A DNA stretch of 64,000 nucleotides. Origin: Falsiroseomonas algicola (GTDB lineage Bacteria; Pseudomonadota; Alphaproteobacteria; Acetobacterales; Acetobacteraceae). The notes under the pieces were generated by a model. That model ran no database searches, was not told the DNA's origin, and was given only the letters and a program-made list of their open reading frames with translations. This document shows, piece by piece, positions 53,852-63,336 of this stretch; position 1 is the stretch's first letter; every line of letters begins with the position of its first letter. The DNA is taken from assembly GCF_011040385.1 (NCBI RefSeq), contig NZ_JAAIKB010000003.1:62001-126000 (forward strand). The letters are read 5' to 3'. Position numbers and translations under genes: made by a program.

Positions 53852-55291
53852 ATGGCTGACCGGATGCTGCAATTCGTGCGCCTCGACCAACGCCTGCCGG
53901 AAAAGCGGAAGGCGGAGCTGCGCCGCGAGGATTTCGACGAGATCTACAAGGCCTTCGACCCCGAGGGCGCCAAGACGCAGGCGAGCCGCTGCAGCCAGTG
54001 CGGCGTGCCCTTCTGCTCCGTCCACTGCCCGCTGAACAACAACATCCCGGACTGGCTGAAGCTGACCGCGGAAGGGCGGCTGGAGGAGGCCTATGAGGTC
54101 GCCTCCGCCACCAACACCTTCCCCGAGATCTGCGGCCGCATCTGCCCGCAGGACCGCCTCTGCGAAGGCAACTGCGTCATCGAGAAGGACTTTGGTAGTG
54201 TCACCATCGGGTCCGTTGAGAAATACATAACGGATACCGCCTGGGAAAACGGCTGGGTGAAGGCGCCGAAGCCGCGCCGGGAGCTGGCGCAGAGCGTCGG
54301 CATCATCGGCGCCGGGCCGGGCGGCCTGGCGGCGGCGGAGCGGCTGCGCATGCGCGGCTACCAGGTCCATGTCTACGACCGCTACGACCGCGTCGGCGGC
54401 CTGATGATCTACGGCATCCCCAACTTCAAGCTGGAGAAGGAGGTGGTGCTGCGCCGCTGGAAGCAGTTCGAGGAAGGCGGCATCCACTTCCACCTGAACG
54501 TGGCCGTGGGCCGCGACATCACGCTCGCCGAGCTGCGGGAGAAGCATGACGCGGTGCTGGTGGCGACCGGCGTCTACAAGGCGCGCGACATGGCCGCGCC
54601 CGGCATCGGGCTTGAAGGCATCGTGCCCGCGCTGGACTACCTGACGGCGTCGAACCGCGCCGGGCTTGGCGAGACCGTGGCCGCGATGGAATCGGGCGCG
54701 CTGAACGCGGCGGGCAAGCGCGTCGTCGTCATCGGCGGCGGCGACACCGCCATGGACTGCGTCCGCACCGCGGTGCGACAGGGGGCGGCGGCCGTGACCT
54801 GCCTCTACCGGCGCGACAAGGCGAACATGCCGGGCTCGATGCGCGAAGTGCACCACGCGGAGGAGGAAGGCGTCACCTTCGAATGGCTCGGCGCGCCGGA
54901 AGCCTTCCTGGGTGATGGAAAGGTCAATGCGGTGCGCGCGCATCGCATGCATCTCGGCCTGCCGGATGCCTCCGGCCGCCAGCAGGTGGAGCCGATCCCG
55001 GGCAGCAGCTTCAACCTGCCCGCCGACCTGGTCATCATGGCGCTGGGCTTCGACCCGGAGGACCTGCCCAAGGCCTTCGAGGAGCCTGCCCTGCCGGTGA
55101 CGCGCTGGGGCACGCTGAAGGTGAACCATCGCACGATGATGACGGACCTGCCGGGCGTCTTCGCCGCGGGCGACATCGTGCGCGGCGCCAGCCTCGTGGT
55201 CTGGGCGATCCGCGACGGCCGCGACGCGGCGGAACAGATGCACGGCTACATCCAGCAGAAGACCGCGGCGCTCGCCGTGGCGGCGGAGTGA
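53852..55291 (+). CDS. gltD: Glutamate synthase [NADPH] small (beta) chain
   Basis: A 479-residue flavoprotein that supplies electrons from NADPH to GltB for glutamate synthesis. Iron-sulfur ligands are visible as RCSQCGVPFCSVHCPLNNNIPDW and EICGRICPQDRLCEGNCV; FAD binding as SVGIIGAGPGGLAAAERLRMRG; NADPH binding as VVVIGGGDTAMDCVRTAVRQGA; the final FAD segment is PGVFAAGDIVRG. The ATG at 53852 follows AGGGAG. It overlaps gltB by four bases. In this gene order gltD precedes gltB, the reverse of E. coli. Confidence 0.96.
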   Translation: MADRMLQFVRLDQRLPEKRKAELRREDFDEIYKAFDPEGAKTQASRCSQCGVPFCSVHCPLNNNIPDWLKLTAEGRLEEAYEVASATNTFPEICGRICPQDRLCEGNCVIEKDFGSVTIGSVEKYITDTAWENGWVKAPKPRRELAQSVGIIGAGPGGLAAAERLRMRGYQVHVYDRYDRVGGLMIYGIPNFKLEKEVVLRRWKQFEEGGIHFHLNVAVGRDITLAELREKHDAVLVATGVYKARDMAAPGIGLEGIVPALDYLTASNRAGLGETVAAMESGALNAAGKRVVVIGGGDTAMDCVRTAVRQGAAAVTCLYRRDKANMPGSMREVHHAEEEGVTFEWLGAPEAFLGDGKVNAVRAHRMHLGLPDASGRQQVEPIPGSSFNLPADLVIMALGFDPEDLPKAFEEPALPVTRWGTLKVNHRTMMTDLPGVFAAGDIVRGASLVVWAIRDGRDAAEQMHGYIQQKTAALAVAAE

Positions 55292-58200
55292 CTTCGATGG
55301 ACAACGGCTTCGAGACCGGCGCGCAGTTCGCCGAAGGCTATGTCGAGAACCTCAAGACCCTCCAGGACGCGCATATCGACCTGACCGAGCATGACGCCTG
55401 CGGCGTCGGCCTGGTCGCGGCGCTGGACGGCAAGGCGCGGCGCGATGTCGTGCAGGCCGGCATCGATGCGCTGAAGGCGGTGTGGCACCGTGGCGCCGTG
55501 GACGCCGATGGCAAGACCGGCGACGGCGCCGGCATCCATATCGAGATTCCGCAGGACTTCTTCGCGGAAGTCGTGCAGCGCGGCGGCGACGCCGTGCGGC
55601 CGGGCCGCATCGCGGTCGGCATGGTGTTCCTGCCCAAGACCGACCTCGGCGCGCAGGAACGCTGCCGCCAGATCGTCGAGACCGAGATCCTGAACGCGGG
55701 CTACAACATCTATTCCTGGCGCCAGGTCCCGATCGACGTCTCCTGCATCGGCGAGAAGGCCAATGCGACGCGGCCGGAGATCGAGCAGATCCTGATCTGG
55801 AACCCGCGCGGCGTCGATGACGACACCTATGAGCGGGACCTCTACGTCATCCGCCGGCGGATCGAGAAGCAGGCCATCGCGGCGCAGATTCCGGAGCTCT
55901 ACCTCTGCTCGCTCTCCTGCCGTTCGATCATCTACAAGGGCATGTTCCTGGCGGAGAACCTGACGGATTTCTTCCCGGACCTGAACGACGCGCGCTTCGT
56001 GTCGCGCTTCGCCATCTACCACCAGCGCTATTCCACCAACACCTTCCCGACCTGGCGCCTGGCCCAGCCCTTCCGCACGCTGGCCCATAACGGGGAGATC
56101 AACACCGTCCACGGCAACATCAACTGGATGAAGAGCCACGAGACGCGGCTCGCGCATCCGCTGCTCGATGCCTGGATGGAGGACATCAAGCCGGTGGTGC
56201 AGGCGGGCGGGTCCGACACCGCGACGCTCGACAACGTGTTCGAGCTGCTGGTGCGCGGCGGCCGCGACGCGCCGATGGCCAAGGCGATGCTGATCCCGGA
56301 AAGCCTCGGCAACAACGCGACGATGCCGGAGGCACACCGGGAATTCTTCCTCTACTGCAACGCGGTGATGGAGCCCTGGGACGGCCCGGCGGCGATCGCG
56401 GCGACGGATGGCAAGTGGGCGATCGGCGGCCTCGACCGCAACGGCCTGCGCCCGATGCGCTACACCATCACCACCGACAACATGCTGGTGACGGGATCCG
56501 AGACCGGCATGGTGAAGATCGCGGAGGACCGCATCATCGCCAAGGGCCGCGTCGGACCCGGGCAGTGCGTCGCCGTCGATCTCTCGACCGGCCGCTTCTA
56601 CGGCGACACGGAACTCAAGGACGCGCTCTCCTCCCGCAAGCCCTTCGGCGACTGGACGCGCCGCACCACGCGCATCGACGGCATCGTCAAGGCCGCGGCG
56701 GATGAGCAGGCGGAGCTGACCGGAGAGGCGCTGCGCCGCCGCCAGCTGGCGGTGGGGTACACGCTGGAGGAGCTGGAGACGATCCTGCATCCGATGGTGG
56801 AGGAGGCGAGCGAGGCCGTGGGCAGCATGGGCGACGACACGCCCATCGCCGTGCTGTCGGGCCAGTATCGCGGCCTGCACCATTATTTCCGGCAGTCCTT
56901 CAGCCAGGTGACCAACCCGCCGATCGACAGCCTGCGCGAGACGCGGGTGATGTCGCTGAAGACGCGGCTCGGCAATCTCGGGAACATCCTCGACGAGGAC
57001 CCGACGCAGTGCGACATGCTGATGCTGGACAGCCCCGTGCTGTCCAACGCGGAATTCGCCGCGATGCGCGCCTATATGGGCGCCACCGCCTGCACGGTGG
57101 ACGCGACCTTCCCGGTCGCGGAGGGGGAGCAGGGGCTGCGCCGCGCGATCGAGCGCATTCGCCGCGAGGCGGAGGAAGGTGTCCGCAGCGGCTGCGCCCA
57201 TGTCATCCTGACCGATGAGGCGCAGGGGCCGGAGCGTGCCGCCATCCCGATGATCCTGGCGGTCGGCGGCGTGCACACCCACCTCGTGCGCCATTCGCTC
57301 CGCACCTTCACCTCGCTCAATGTGCGCTGCGCGGAATCCATCGACGTCCACTACATCGCCGTGCTGATCGGCGCGGGGGCGACGACGGTGAATGCCTACC
57401 TGGCGCAGGAGAGCATCGCGGACCGGCACCGCCGCGGGCTGTTCGGCGGCCTGTCGCTGAAGGATTGCGTCGCCCGCTACAAGAAGGCGGTGGACAAGGG
57501 GTTGCTGAAGGTGATGTCCAAGATGGGCATCTCCGTCATCAGCAGCTACCGCGGCGGGATGAATTTCGAGGCCATCGGCCTGTCGCGCGCGCTTGTGGCG
57601 GAGTTCTTCCCCGGCATCGCCAGCCGCATCTCCGGCATCGGCCTCTCCGGCATCGCGCGCCGCGTGCTGGCGCTGCATGCCAAGGCCTGGGATGCGGATG
57701 CTGTGACGCTGCCGGTCGGCGGCCTCTACAAGCTGCGCAAGCGCGGCGAGAACCACGCCTTCGACGGCAGCCTGATCCACACGCTGCAGAAGGCGGTGGA
57801 GACGGACAGCTACCAGACCTTCAAGCGCTACTCGGAAGGCGTGCGCAAGCTGCCGCCCGTCGCGCTGCGGGACCTGCTCGATTTCCGCGCCGATGGCCGC
57901 ATCGCCATCCCGCTGGAGGAAGTCGAGAGCATCACGGAGATCCGCAAGCGCCTGGTGGCGCCCGGCATCTCGCTGGGTGCGCTGAGCCCGGAGGCGCATG
58001 AGACGCTCTCCATCGCCATGAACCGCATCGGTGCGCGCAGCGACAGCGGCGAGGGTGGCGAGGATCCGGCGCGCGCGCGGCCGCGCCGCAACGGCGACAA
58101 CGCGAATTCCGCCATCAAGCAGATCGCCTCGGGCCGCTTCGGCGTCACGGCCGAGTATCTCAACAACTGCAAGGAGATCGAGATCAAGGTCGCGCAGGGC

Positions 58201-59838
58201 GCCAAGCCCGGCGAGGGCGGGCAGCTGCCCGGCTTCAAGGTGACGGAGCTCATCGCCAAGCTGCGGCATTCCACGCCGGGCGTGATGCTGATCAGCCCGC
58301 CGCCGCACCACGACATCTACTCGATCGAGGATCTGGCGCAGCTCATCTACGACCTGAAGCAGATCAACCCGGAAGCGACGGTCTGCGTGAAGCTGGTGGC
58401 GCGCAGCGGCATCGGCACCATCGCGGCTGGCGTGGCCAAGGCGAAGGCGGATGCGATCCTGGTCTCCGGCCATTCCGGCGGCACGGGCGCCTCGCCCGTC
58501 TCCTCCATCAAGCATGCCGGCCTGCCCTGGGAGATGGGGCTCAGCGAGACGCACCAGGTGCTGATGCTGAACCGCCTGCGGCACCGCGTGAAGCTGCGTA
58601 CCGATGGCGGCATCAAGACGGGGCGGGATGTGGTGATCGCGGCCATGCTGGGCGCCGAGGAATTCGGCATCGGCACCGCGAGCCTCGTCGCCATGGGCTG
58701 CATCATGGTGCGGCAGTGCCATTCCAACACCTGCCCGGTCGGCGTCTGCACGCAGGATGACGCGCTTCGCCAGAAATTCACCGGCACGCCGGAGAAGGTC
58801 ATCAACCTGTTCAGCTTCGTGGCGGAGGAGGTGAGGGAGATCCTGGCCGGCCTCGGCTTCCGCAAGCTGACCGACGTGATCGGCCGCACCGACCTGCTGC
58901 GTCAGGTGAGCCGCGGGTCGGAGGACCTCGACGACCTCGACCTCAACCCGCTGCTGGTGAAGGCGGATGCGGGCTCCCACGCCGCCTACTGCACCCTGGA
59001 AGGGCGGAACGAGGTGCCGGAGACGCTGGACGCCGACATGATCCGCGACGCCGCGGCGCTGTTCGAGCGTGGCGAGAAGATGCAGCTGGCCTACAACATC
59101 CGGAACACGCATCGCGCCATCGGCACGAAGATCTCCTCCAAGATCGTGCGCAAGTTCGGGATGGAGGGGCTGCAGCGCGGGCACCTGACGGTCCGCCTGC
59201 GCGGCTCCGCCGGCCAGTCGCTCGGCGCCTTCGCGGTGCGGGGTCTCAAGCTGGAAGTCTTCGGCGACGCCAACGACTATGTCGGCAAGGGCCTGTCGGG
59301 TGGCACCATCGTGGTGCGGCCGGCGCCCTCCTCCTCGCTGGTGTGGCGGGAGAACACGATCATCGGCAACACCGTGCTGTACGGGGCGACCGGTGGTGCG
59401 CTGTTCGCGGCGGGGCAGGCGGGTGAACGCTTCGCGGTGCGCAATTCCGGCGCGCTCGCGGTGGTGGAAGGCTGCGGCGCCAACGGTGCCGAGTACATGA
59501 CGGGCGGCTGCGTCGTCATCCTCGGCCCCGTGGGCGACAATTTCGGCGCCGGCTTCACCGGTGGCATGGGCTTCCTCTACGACGCCGACGGCACCTTCGA
59601 GAAGCGCGTGAACCCGGAGACGCTGCTGTGGCAGCGGCTCGGCGGCAGCGCGCATTGGGAAGGGGTGCTGCGGGAGCATGTGCAGCGCCATGTGAAGGAG
59701 ACGGGCAGCCCCTTCGCCGCCCGCATCCTGAACGACTGGGCGCAGGAGCGCGGGCATTTCTGGCACGTCGTGCCGAAGGAATACGCGAAGTACCTGCCGA
59801 AGCCGATGACCGACGCGGCCGCCGTCGCCGCGGAGTGA
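55288..59838 (+). CDS. gltB: Glutamate synthase large (alpha) chain
   Basis: A 1516-residue enzyme converting glutamine plus 2-oxoglutarate to two glutamates. The N-terminal nucleophile Cys38 in HDACGVGLV is preceded by a ~37-residue propeptide expected to be removed. Further blocks: the glutaminase core (LYVIRRRIEKQAI, SRFAIYHQRYSTNTFPTWRLAQPFR), the FMN synthase site (VKLVARSGIGTIAAGVAKAKAD, HSGGTGASP), the 3Fe-4S site MVRQCHSNTCPVGVCTQD (near 1146) and the C-terminal G-x-G-x-G beta-helix (LSGGTIVVRP, GATGGALFAAG). GTG 55288 overlaps gltD; an ATG at 55297 is the alternative start. Its stop overlaps the GH10 start (GTGA). Confidence 0.96.
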   Translation: MTSMDNGFETGAQFAEGYVENLKTLQDAHIDLTEHDACGVGLVAALDGKARRDVVQAGIDALKAVWHRGAVDADGKTGDGAGIHIEIPQDFFAEVVQRGGDAVRPGRIAVGMVFLPKTDLGAQERCRQIVETEILNAGYNIYSWRQVPIDVSCIGEKANATRPEIEQILIWNPRGVDDDTYERDLYVIRRRIEKQAIAAQIPELYLCSLSCRSIIYKGMFLAENLTDFFPDLNDARFVSRFAIYHQRYSTNTFPTWRLAQPFRTLAHNGEINTVHGNINWMKSHETRLAHPLLDAWMEDIKPVVQAGGSDTATLDNVFELLVRGGRDAPMAKAMLIPESLGNNATMPEAHREFFLYCNAVMEPWDGPAAIAATDGKWAIGGLDRNGLRPMRYTITTDNMLVTGSETGMVKIAEDRIIAKGRVGPGQCVAVDLSTGRFYGDTELKDALSSRKPFGDWTRRTTRIDGIVKAAADEQAELTGEALRRRQLAVGYTLEELETILHPMVEEASEAVGSMGDDTPIAVLSGQYRGLHHYFRQSFSQVTNPPIDSLRETRVMSLKTRLGNLGNILDEDPTQCDMLMLDSPVLSNAEFAAMRAYMGATACTVDATFPVAEGEQGLRRAIERIRREAEEGVRSGCAHVILTDEAQGPERAAIPMILAVGGVHTHLVRHSLRTFTSLNVRCAESIDVHYIAVLIGAGATTVNAYLAQESIADRHRRGLFGGLSLKDCVARYKKAVDKGLLKVMSKMGISVISSYRGGMNFEAIGLSRALVAEFFPGIASRISGIGLSGIARRVLALHAKAWDADAVTLPVGGLYKLRKRGENHAFDGSLIHTLQKAVETDSYQTFKRYSEGVRKLPPVALRDLLDFRADGRIAIPLEEVESITEIRKRLVAPGISLGALSPEAHETLSIAMNRIGARSDSGEGGEDPARARPRRNGDNANSAIKQIASGRFGVTAEYLNNCKEIEIKVAQGAKPGEGGQLPGFKVTELIAKLRHSTPGVMLISPPPHHDIYSIEDLAQLIYDLKQINPEATVCVKLVARSGIGTIAAGVAKAKADAILVSGHSGGTGASPVSSIKHAGLPWEMGLSETHQVLMLNRLRHRVKLRTDGGIKTGRDVVIAAMLGAEEFGIGTASLVAMGCIMVRQCHSNTCPVGVCTQDDALRQKFTGTPEKVINLFSFVAEEVREILAGLGFRKLTDVIGRTDLLRQVSRGSEDLDDLDLNPLLVKADAGSHAAYCTLEGRNEVPETLDADMIRDAAALFERGEKMQLAYNIRNTHRAIGTKISSKIVRKFGMEGLQRGHLTVRLRGSAGQSLGAFAVRGLKLEVFGDANDYVGKGLSGGTIVVRPAPSSSLVWRENTIIGNTVLYGATGGALFAAGQAGERFAVRNSGALAVVEGCGANGAEYMTGGCVVILGPVGDNFGAGFTGGMGFLYDADGTFEKRVNPETLLWQRLGGSAHWEGVLREHVQRHVKETGSPFAARILNDWAQERGHFWHVVPKEYAKYLPKPMTDAAAVAAE

Positions 59839-60947
59839 TCGGACGACGGTCGGTTCTCGCCGCCCCCGCGCTGCTCGGCGCGGGGTGCGCGCGGGCCACG
59901 GTCCCGCCGCCCATGCCCCAGGCGGCGGCGGGTCCCGGCCTTCATGCCAGGGCGGCGGCGAAGGGCATCGCCTTCGGCACTGCCGTCACCACGGGCCAGA
60001 TCGCGGAGCCCGATACCGCCGCCGCCATCCGCGCCGAGTGCGGGCTGCTGGTCGCGGAATACGAGATGAAGTGGGACCAGCTGGAGCGCAACCGGGGCGA
60101 CCGGCGCTTCCGCCTGCCCGACCGCCTCATGGAATTTGCCCGGGTCAACCGCATGGCCATGCGCGGCCATACCCTGGTGTGGCACGAGAGCGACCCGCCC
60201 TGGATGGGCCGGCTCGATGCGCGGGGCCTCGCCAATGCCATGCAGGACCATATCGAGGCGGTGGTCGGCCGCTGGCGCGGCCGCATCGGCACCTGGGACG
60301 TGGTGAACGAGGCGGTGCGGGCGGAGGATGGGCGCGTGGACTGGCTGCGCCGCACGCGGATGCTGGAGGTGCTGGGGCCGGACTACATCCCCGCCGCCTT
60401 CCGCGCGGCGCGTGCCGCGGACCCGACGGCGCGCCTCGCCTACAATGATTTCGGCTGCGAGCACGCGACCGTCGCGGCACGGCGCAAGCGCATGGGCGTG
60501 CTCGGCCTGCTGCGCGGGCTGAAGCGGGCCGGGGCGCCGTTGGATGTGCTGGGCGTGCAGGCACATCTGCAGGCCGGGCAGCCTTTCGCCGCCGATGAAT
60601 GGCAGGATTTCCTTGGCGACGTCGCCGAACTCGGGCTGACGATCGAAGTCACGGAACTCGACGTGAATGACCGTGCGCTGCCGGCCGACGTCGCGGCGCG
60701 GGATGCCGCCAGCGCCGATCTGGTGCGGCGCTTCCTGGAGGCGACGCTGGCCCAGCCCGCGGTGCGCGCCGTGGTCACCTGGGGCCTGTCGGACCGCCAC
60801 AGCTGGGTGCATGCGGAACGGCTGCCGGAACACCGCCGGCGCGACAATGCCCGCGCCCGCCCCCTGCCGCTGGATGAGGCGATGCGCCGCAAGCCGATGT
60901 GGCACGCCATCGCCATCGCCTTCGATCGAGCGCCAGCCCGGGCGTGA
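59835..60947 (+). CDS. GH10-family endo-1,4-beta-xylanase-like protein, exported
   Basis: A 370-residue glycoside hydrolase of family 10, which cleaves beta-1,4-xylan or related glycans. The start GTG overlaps the gltB stop (GTGA). A Tat-like/lipoprotein-like N-terminus (RRSVLAAPALLGAGCARA) suggests export. Family features: FGTAVTTGQI, YEMKWDQLERN, MAMRGHTLVWHESDPPWM, the acid/base Glu in WDVVNEAVRAEDG, ARLAYNDFG, LGVQAHLQAGQPF, and the nucleophile Glu in LTIEVTELDVND, then TWGLSDRHSW. All key residues are present. Whether the true substrate is xylan cannot be told. Confidence 0.85.
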   Translation: MIGRRSVLAAPALLGAGCARATVPPPMPQAAAGPGLHARAAAKGIAFGTAVTTGQIAEPDTAAAIRAECGLLVAEYEMKWDQLERNRGDRRFRLPDRLMEFARVNRMAMRGHTLVWHESDPPWMGRLDARGLANAMQDHIEAVVGRWRGRIGTWDVVNEAVRAEDGRVDWLRRTRMLEVLGPDYIPAAFRAARAADPTARLAYNDFGCEHATVAARRKRMGVLGLLRGLKRAGAPLDVLGVQAHLQAGQPFAADEWQDFLGDVAELGLTIEVTELDVNDRALPADVAARDAASADLVRRFLEATLAQPAVRAVVTWGLSDRHSWVHAERLPEHRRRDNARARPLPLDEAMRRKPMWHAIAIAFDRAPARA

Positions 60948-61021
60948 ACGAAGCGGCTGTTGGCCTGCCGCGCGGCGCATGCGATAGGGCGGGCCTGCCA
61001 CGAACCGAAGCGCCAGCCTGC

Positions 61022-61690
61022 ATGCGGATCCTCTACCACCTCCCCCTCTCGCCCTTCTCGCGCAAGGTCCGGCTCGCCCTCGCGGAAAAGCGCATCCCCT
61101 TCGACCTGCGGGTGGAGAAGGTGTGGGAGCGGCGCGACGAGTTCCTGGCGGTGAACCCGGCCTGCACCGTGCCCGTGCTGCAGGAGGCGAACGGCCTCTC
61201 GATCGTCGACAGCAACGCCATCTGCGAATACCTCGACGAGGCCTATCCCGACATGCCGCTGCTGGGCCGCACGCTGGCGGAACGGGCGGAAGTGCGGCGG
61301 CTGGTCGCCTGGTTCGACCAGAAATTCTACGCCGAGGTCACCCGGAACCTGCTGTTCGAGAAGCAGATGAAGCGCGTGCTCGGCCGGGGCAATCCGGATG
61401 CGGCCTCGATCCGCGCGGGCTATGCGAACCTGAAGCCGCATCTGGAATACATCGGCTGGCTGGCGGAGACCCGGGCCTGGCTGGCGGGGCCGGCGCTCAG
61501 CCTGGCGGATCTGGCGGCGGCGGCGCAGCTTTCGGCGCTGGACTATATCGGGGATCTCGACTGGACGATCTCCGACGGCGCCAAGGACTGGTATGCGCGC
61601 ATCAAGTCGCGGCCGTCCTTCCGGGGCCTGCTGGCAGACCGGGTGAGCGGCGTGACTCCGCCGGAGCACTACGCGGACCTGGATTTCTGA
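61022..61690 (+). CDS. Glutathione S-transferase family protein
   Basis: A 222-residue protein with a thioredoxin-fold N-terminal domain: MRILYHLPLSPFSRKVRLALAEKRIPFDL, then CTVPVLQEANGLSIVDSNAICEYLDEAYP, which binds glutathione (V-P-V-L and D-S-N/S). The C-terminal all-helical domain runs to GLLADRVSGVTPPEHYADLDF, with LAGPALSLADLAAAAQLSALDY. The likely catalytic residue is the Ser after P-L in SPFSRKV, rather than Tyr. It may detoxify electrophiles; the substrate is unknown. The ATG at 61022 is preceded by a 74-base gap after the GH10 gene. Confidence 0.87.
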   Translation: MRILYHLPLSPFSRKVRLALAEKRIPFDLRVEKVWERRDEFLAVNPACTVPVLQEANGLSIVDSNAICEYLDEAYPDMPLLGRTLAERAEVRRLVAWFDQKFYAEVTRNLLFEKQMKRVLGRGNPDAASIRAGYANLKPHLEYIGWLAETRAWLAGPALSLADLAAAAQLSALDYIGDLDWTISDGAKDWYARIKSRPSFRGLLADRVSGVTPPEHYADLDF

Positions 61691-61692
61691 GC

Positions 61693-62234
61693 ATGCGGGC
61701 GTGGCGGGCGTTGCTCTCCGCCACGGCCACCCTTTGCCTCGCGCCACAAGCCGCGGCGCAATCCCAGGCTGCCATCTGCGCACGCGTCGCGGCGGAGTTG
61801 GTCTGGGACGGGTACCGCATGGAGAACTGCCGGGTGACCGATCGCGGGCGCCGGCGGGGTTGGCCGATCCGCTCGCGGTTGTCGTCTGGCATGCCGAAAA
61901 TGCCGAAGGCGGGAGTCACTCGCTGACCGAGGTCGCCGTTGCGCTAAGGGTCGGCCCGACATTCCGCCTCCTCGCGGTCCCGGAGCCGGTCGAGGACATC
62001 CTGCCCATTTTCATCCAGGCGGCCCGCATCATCGCGGGCCGCGTCGTCGTCGAGGGCCTGGCGCAGGGACCAAATGATGGGAATTGCTGCCCGTCGGTGC
62101 CCGTACGGGTCCGGCTGGCGCCTGACGCTGCAGGCTGGGCGTTGGTGTTGGCCGCGCCCCACCCGCGACGGCGCCGCCCGGCAACCCCACCAGCCATCTC
62201 ACGTTCCGATGCCGAAACCCGGAGCGTGCCATGA
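61693..62234 (+). pseudogene. Secreted protein gene, apparently frameshifted
   Basis: Reading from the ATG at 61693 gives a signal peptide and mature start (MRAWRALLSATATLCLAPQA, then AAICARVAAELVWDGYRMENCRVTDRG) that ends at a stop near 61926 after a sudden Arg-rich stretch. The second frame downstream carries on coherently with ADPLAVVVWHAENAEGGSHSLTEVAVALRVG, FRLLAVPEPVEDILPIFIQAARIIAG and VVVEGLAQGPNDGNCCPSVPVRVRLA, ending at 62232-62234. Joining the two needs a one-base deletion (or two-base insertion) near 61845-61855, in a G-rich run. Natural pseudogene or sequencing error are both possible. The family is unknown. Confidence 0.55.
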
Positions 62235-62548
62235 CCCATCGCCTTCTCCTCGTCGCCCTGTTCGTCCCAGGCCTGGCCCTTGCCCAGCCCGTCGCGCCGC
62301 CGCAGGCGGGCGGGCCGCCGCCCGGGCGGGTGGAGGAGATCGGGCGGGATGCCGGCCCGGCGCGCCAGCCCCCGCAGACCGACAGCCCCCAGGCGGTGAA
62401 CCGCGGCACGGATGGATCGGCGGTCGGGCTCGACCAGCCCGCCGGCACCGGCACCACGCCGCAGGGATTCCTGGGGGAGAGCACCTCCGGCGCCCGGGAT
62501 CCGGCCACGCCGCCGGCCGGCGCGCCGCCGCAATCGCGCCCGGAGTGA
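62231..62548 (+). CDS. Small secreted proline-rich protein
   Basis: A 105-residue protein with a signal peptide (MTHRLLLVALFVPGLALAQ) and a Pro/Gly/Ala-rich mature part without structure I recognise (PPQAGGPPPGRVEEIGRDAG onward, ending APPQSRPE). It overlaps the preceding frame's stop by four bases (ATGA), which supports the coding reading of that gene. Function is unknown; low complexity suggests an unstructured or surface-associated protein. Confidence 0.5.
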   Translation: MTHRLLLVALFVPGLALAQPVAPPQAGGPPPGRVEEIGRDAGPARQPPQTDSPQAVNRGTDGSAVGLDQPAGTGTTPQGFLGESTSGARDPATPPAGAPPQSRPE

Positions 62549-62625
62549 CGCCTGCCGTTGCGGCGTTGACATGATCGGGCGTGCGACGCCAGCATTGCCG
62601 CAACGGCAATCGGGGGTTGCAGTCT

Positions 62626-63333
62626 GTGCGTCGCTTCGTGCTGCTGATGGCTCTGCTGATGCTGCCGTCCCTGGTTCAGGCGCAGGCGCCAGGATCAGTG
62701 GTGGAGGGTAGCCTCTCCCTGGGCCCCAAGGTCCTGCCCCTGCCGGCCGGGCCGTGGCGGGTGCTTCACCTCGGTGTCGGTGATGGGCGCACCAGCGACC
62801 TGCTTGTCCCGACGAGGTTTCACCGGGCCGTCCTGGTGCAGGAACGCGGGGGACGCGCCGCGGCGGTCATCGTCGCGCAGGCGGCGCAGGAAGTCGGGGT
62901 CTTCTGGGAACCGCATGGCGTCTGCTTCAACGAAGGTGCCTTGGCACGGCATGTCGTCTCCGCCGTGCGGGCTGCGTTGGATTGCCGCGGCCTGGTCGTG
63001 CTGGCCGCCAGAAGGCAGCCGGGGCAGGCCGGTTATCTGGACGCGCTCTACGACGAAGGGCAGCGTCGGCCGGGCTGGCTGCCGCCCTACTGGATCAGCA
63101 GCCAGTTCGTGATCAGCGAGACGATGCACTACCTGAACGTGGAGTATCGCATGGTGCCACCCGCCTTTGCGCCGGGGACGACGGGCGGCACGACCCTGGC
63201 CGAGGGCTCCCGCGTTCCGGTCCCGCAAGCCCTCATCCAGCAGCTGGATGCCTGGGGCGCGCAGGCCCGGTCGGAACTCCGTCGTGGCCTCTATGGCCGC
63301 CAGCCCGCGGCGCCGCTGCCTTCGCTCTTCTGA
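62626..63333 (+). CDS. Secreted protein of unknown function
   Basis: A 235-residue protein with a signal peptide (MRRFVLLMALLMLPSLVQAQA read from a GTG at 62626). The mature part contains GSVVEGSLSLGPKVLPLPAGPWRVLHLGVGD, RTSDLLVPTRFHRAVLVQE, GVFWEPHGVCFNEGALARHVV and LNVEYRMVPPAFAPGTTGG. It looks like a folded periplasmic protein, not a low-complexity one, but I recognise no family. An alternative GTG at 62581 adds 15 residues that do not look like a signal start. It is the third small secreted-protein gene in a row. Confidence 0.6.
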   Translation: MRRFVLLMALLMLPSLVQAQAPGSVVEGSLSLGPKVLPLPAGPWRVLHLGVGDGRTSDLLVPTRFHRAVLVQERGGRAAAVIVAQAAQEVGVFWEPHGVCFNEGALARHVVSAVRAALDCRGLVVLAARRQPGQAGYLDALYDEGQRRPGWLPPYWISSQFVISETMHYLNVEYRMVPPAFAPGTTGGTTLAEGSRVPVPQALIQQLDAWGAQARSELRRGLYGRQPAAPLPSLF

Positions 63334-63336
63334 CGC

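Noticed and set aside
55246-59766. A very long open frame antisense to gltB
   Set aside because: It mirrors the GC-rich coding frame of gltB, has no recognisable domain, and its translation is dominated by His/Arg/Asp repeats typical of shadow frames.
62581-62625. Longer start for the secreted protein at 62626
   Set aside because: The extra 15 residues do not look like the start of a signal peptide, and the GTG at 62626 gives a typical one.
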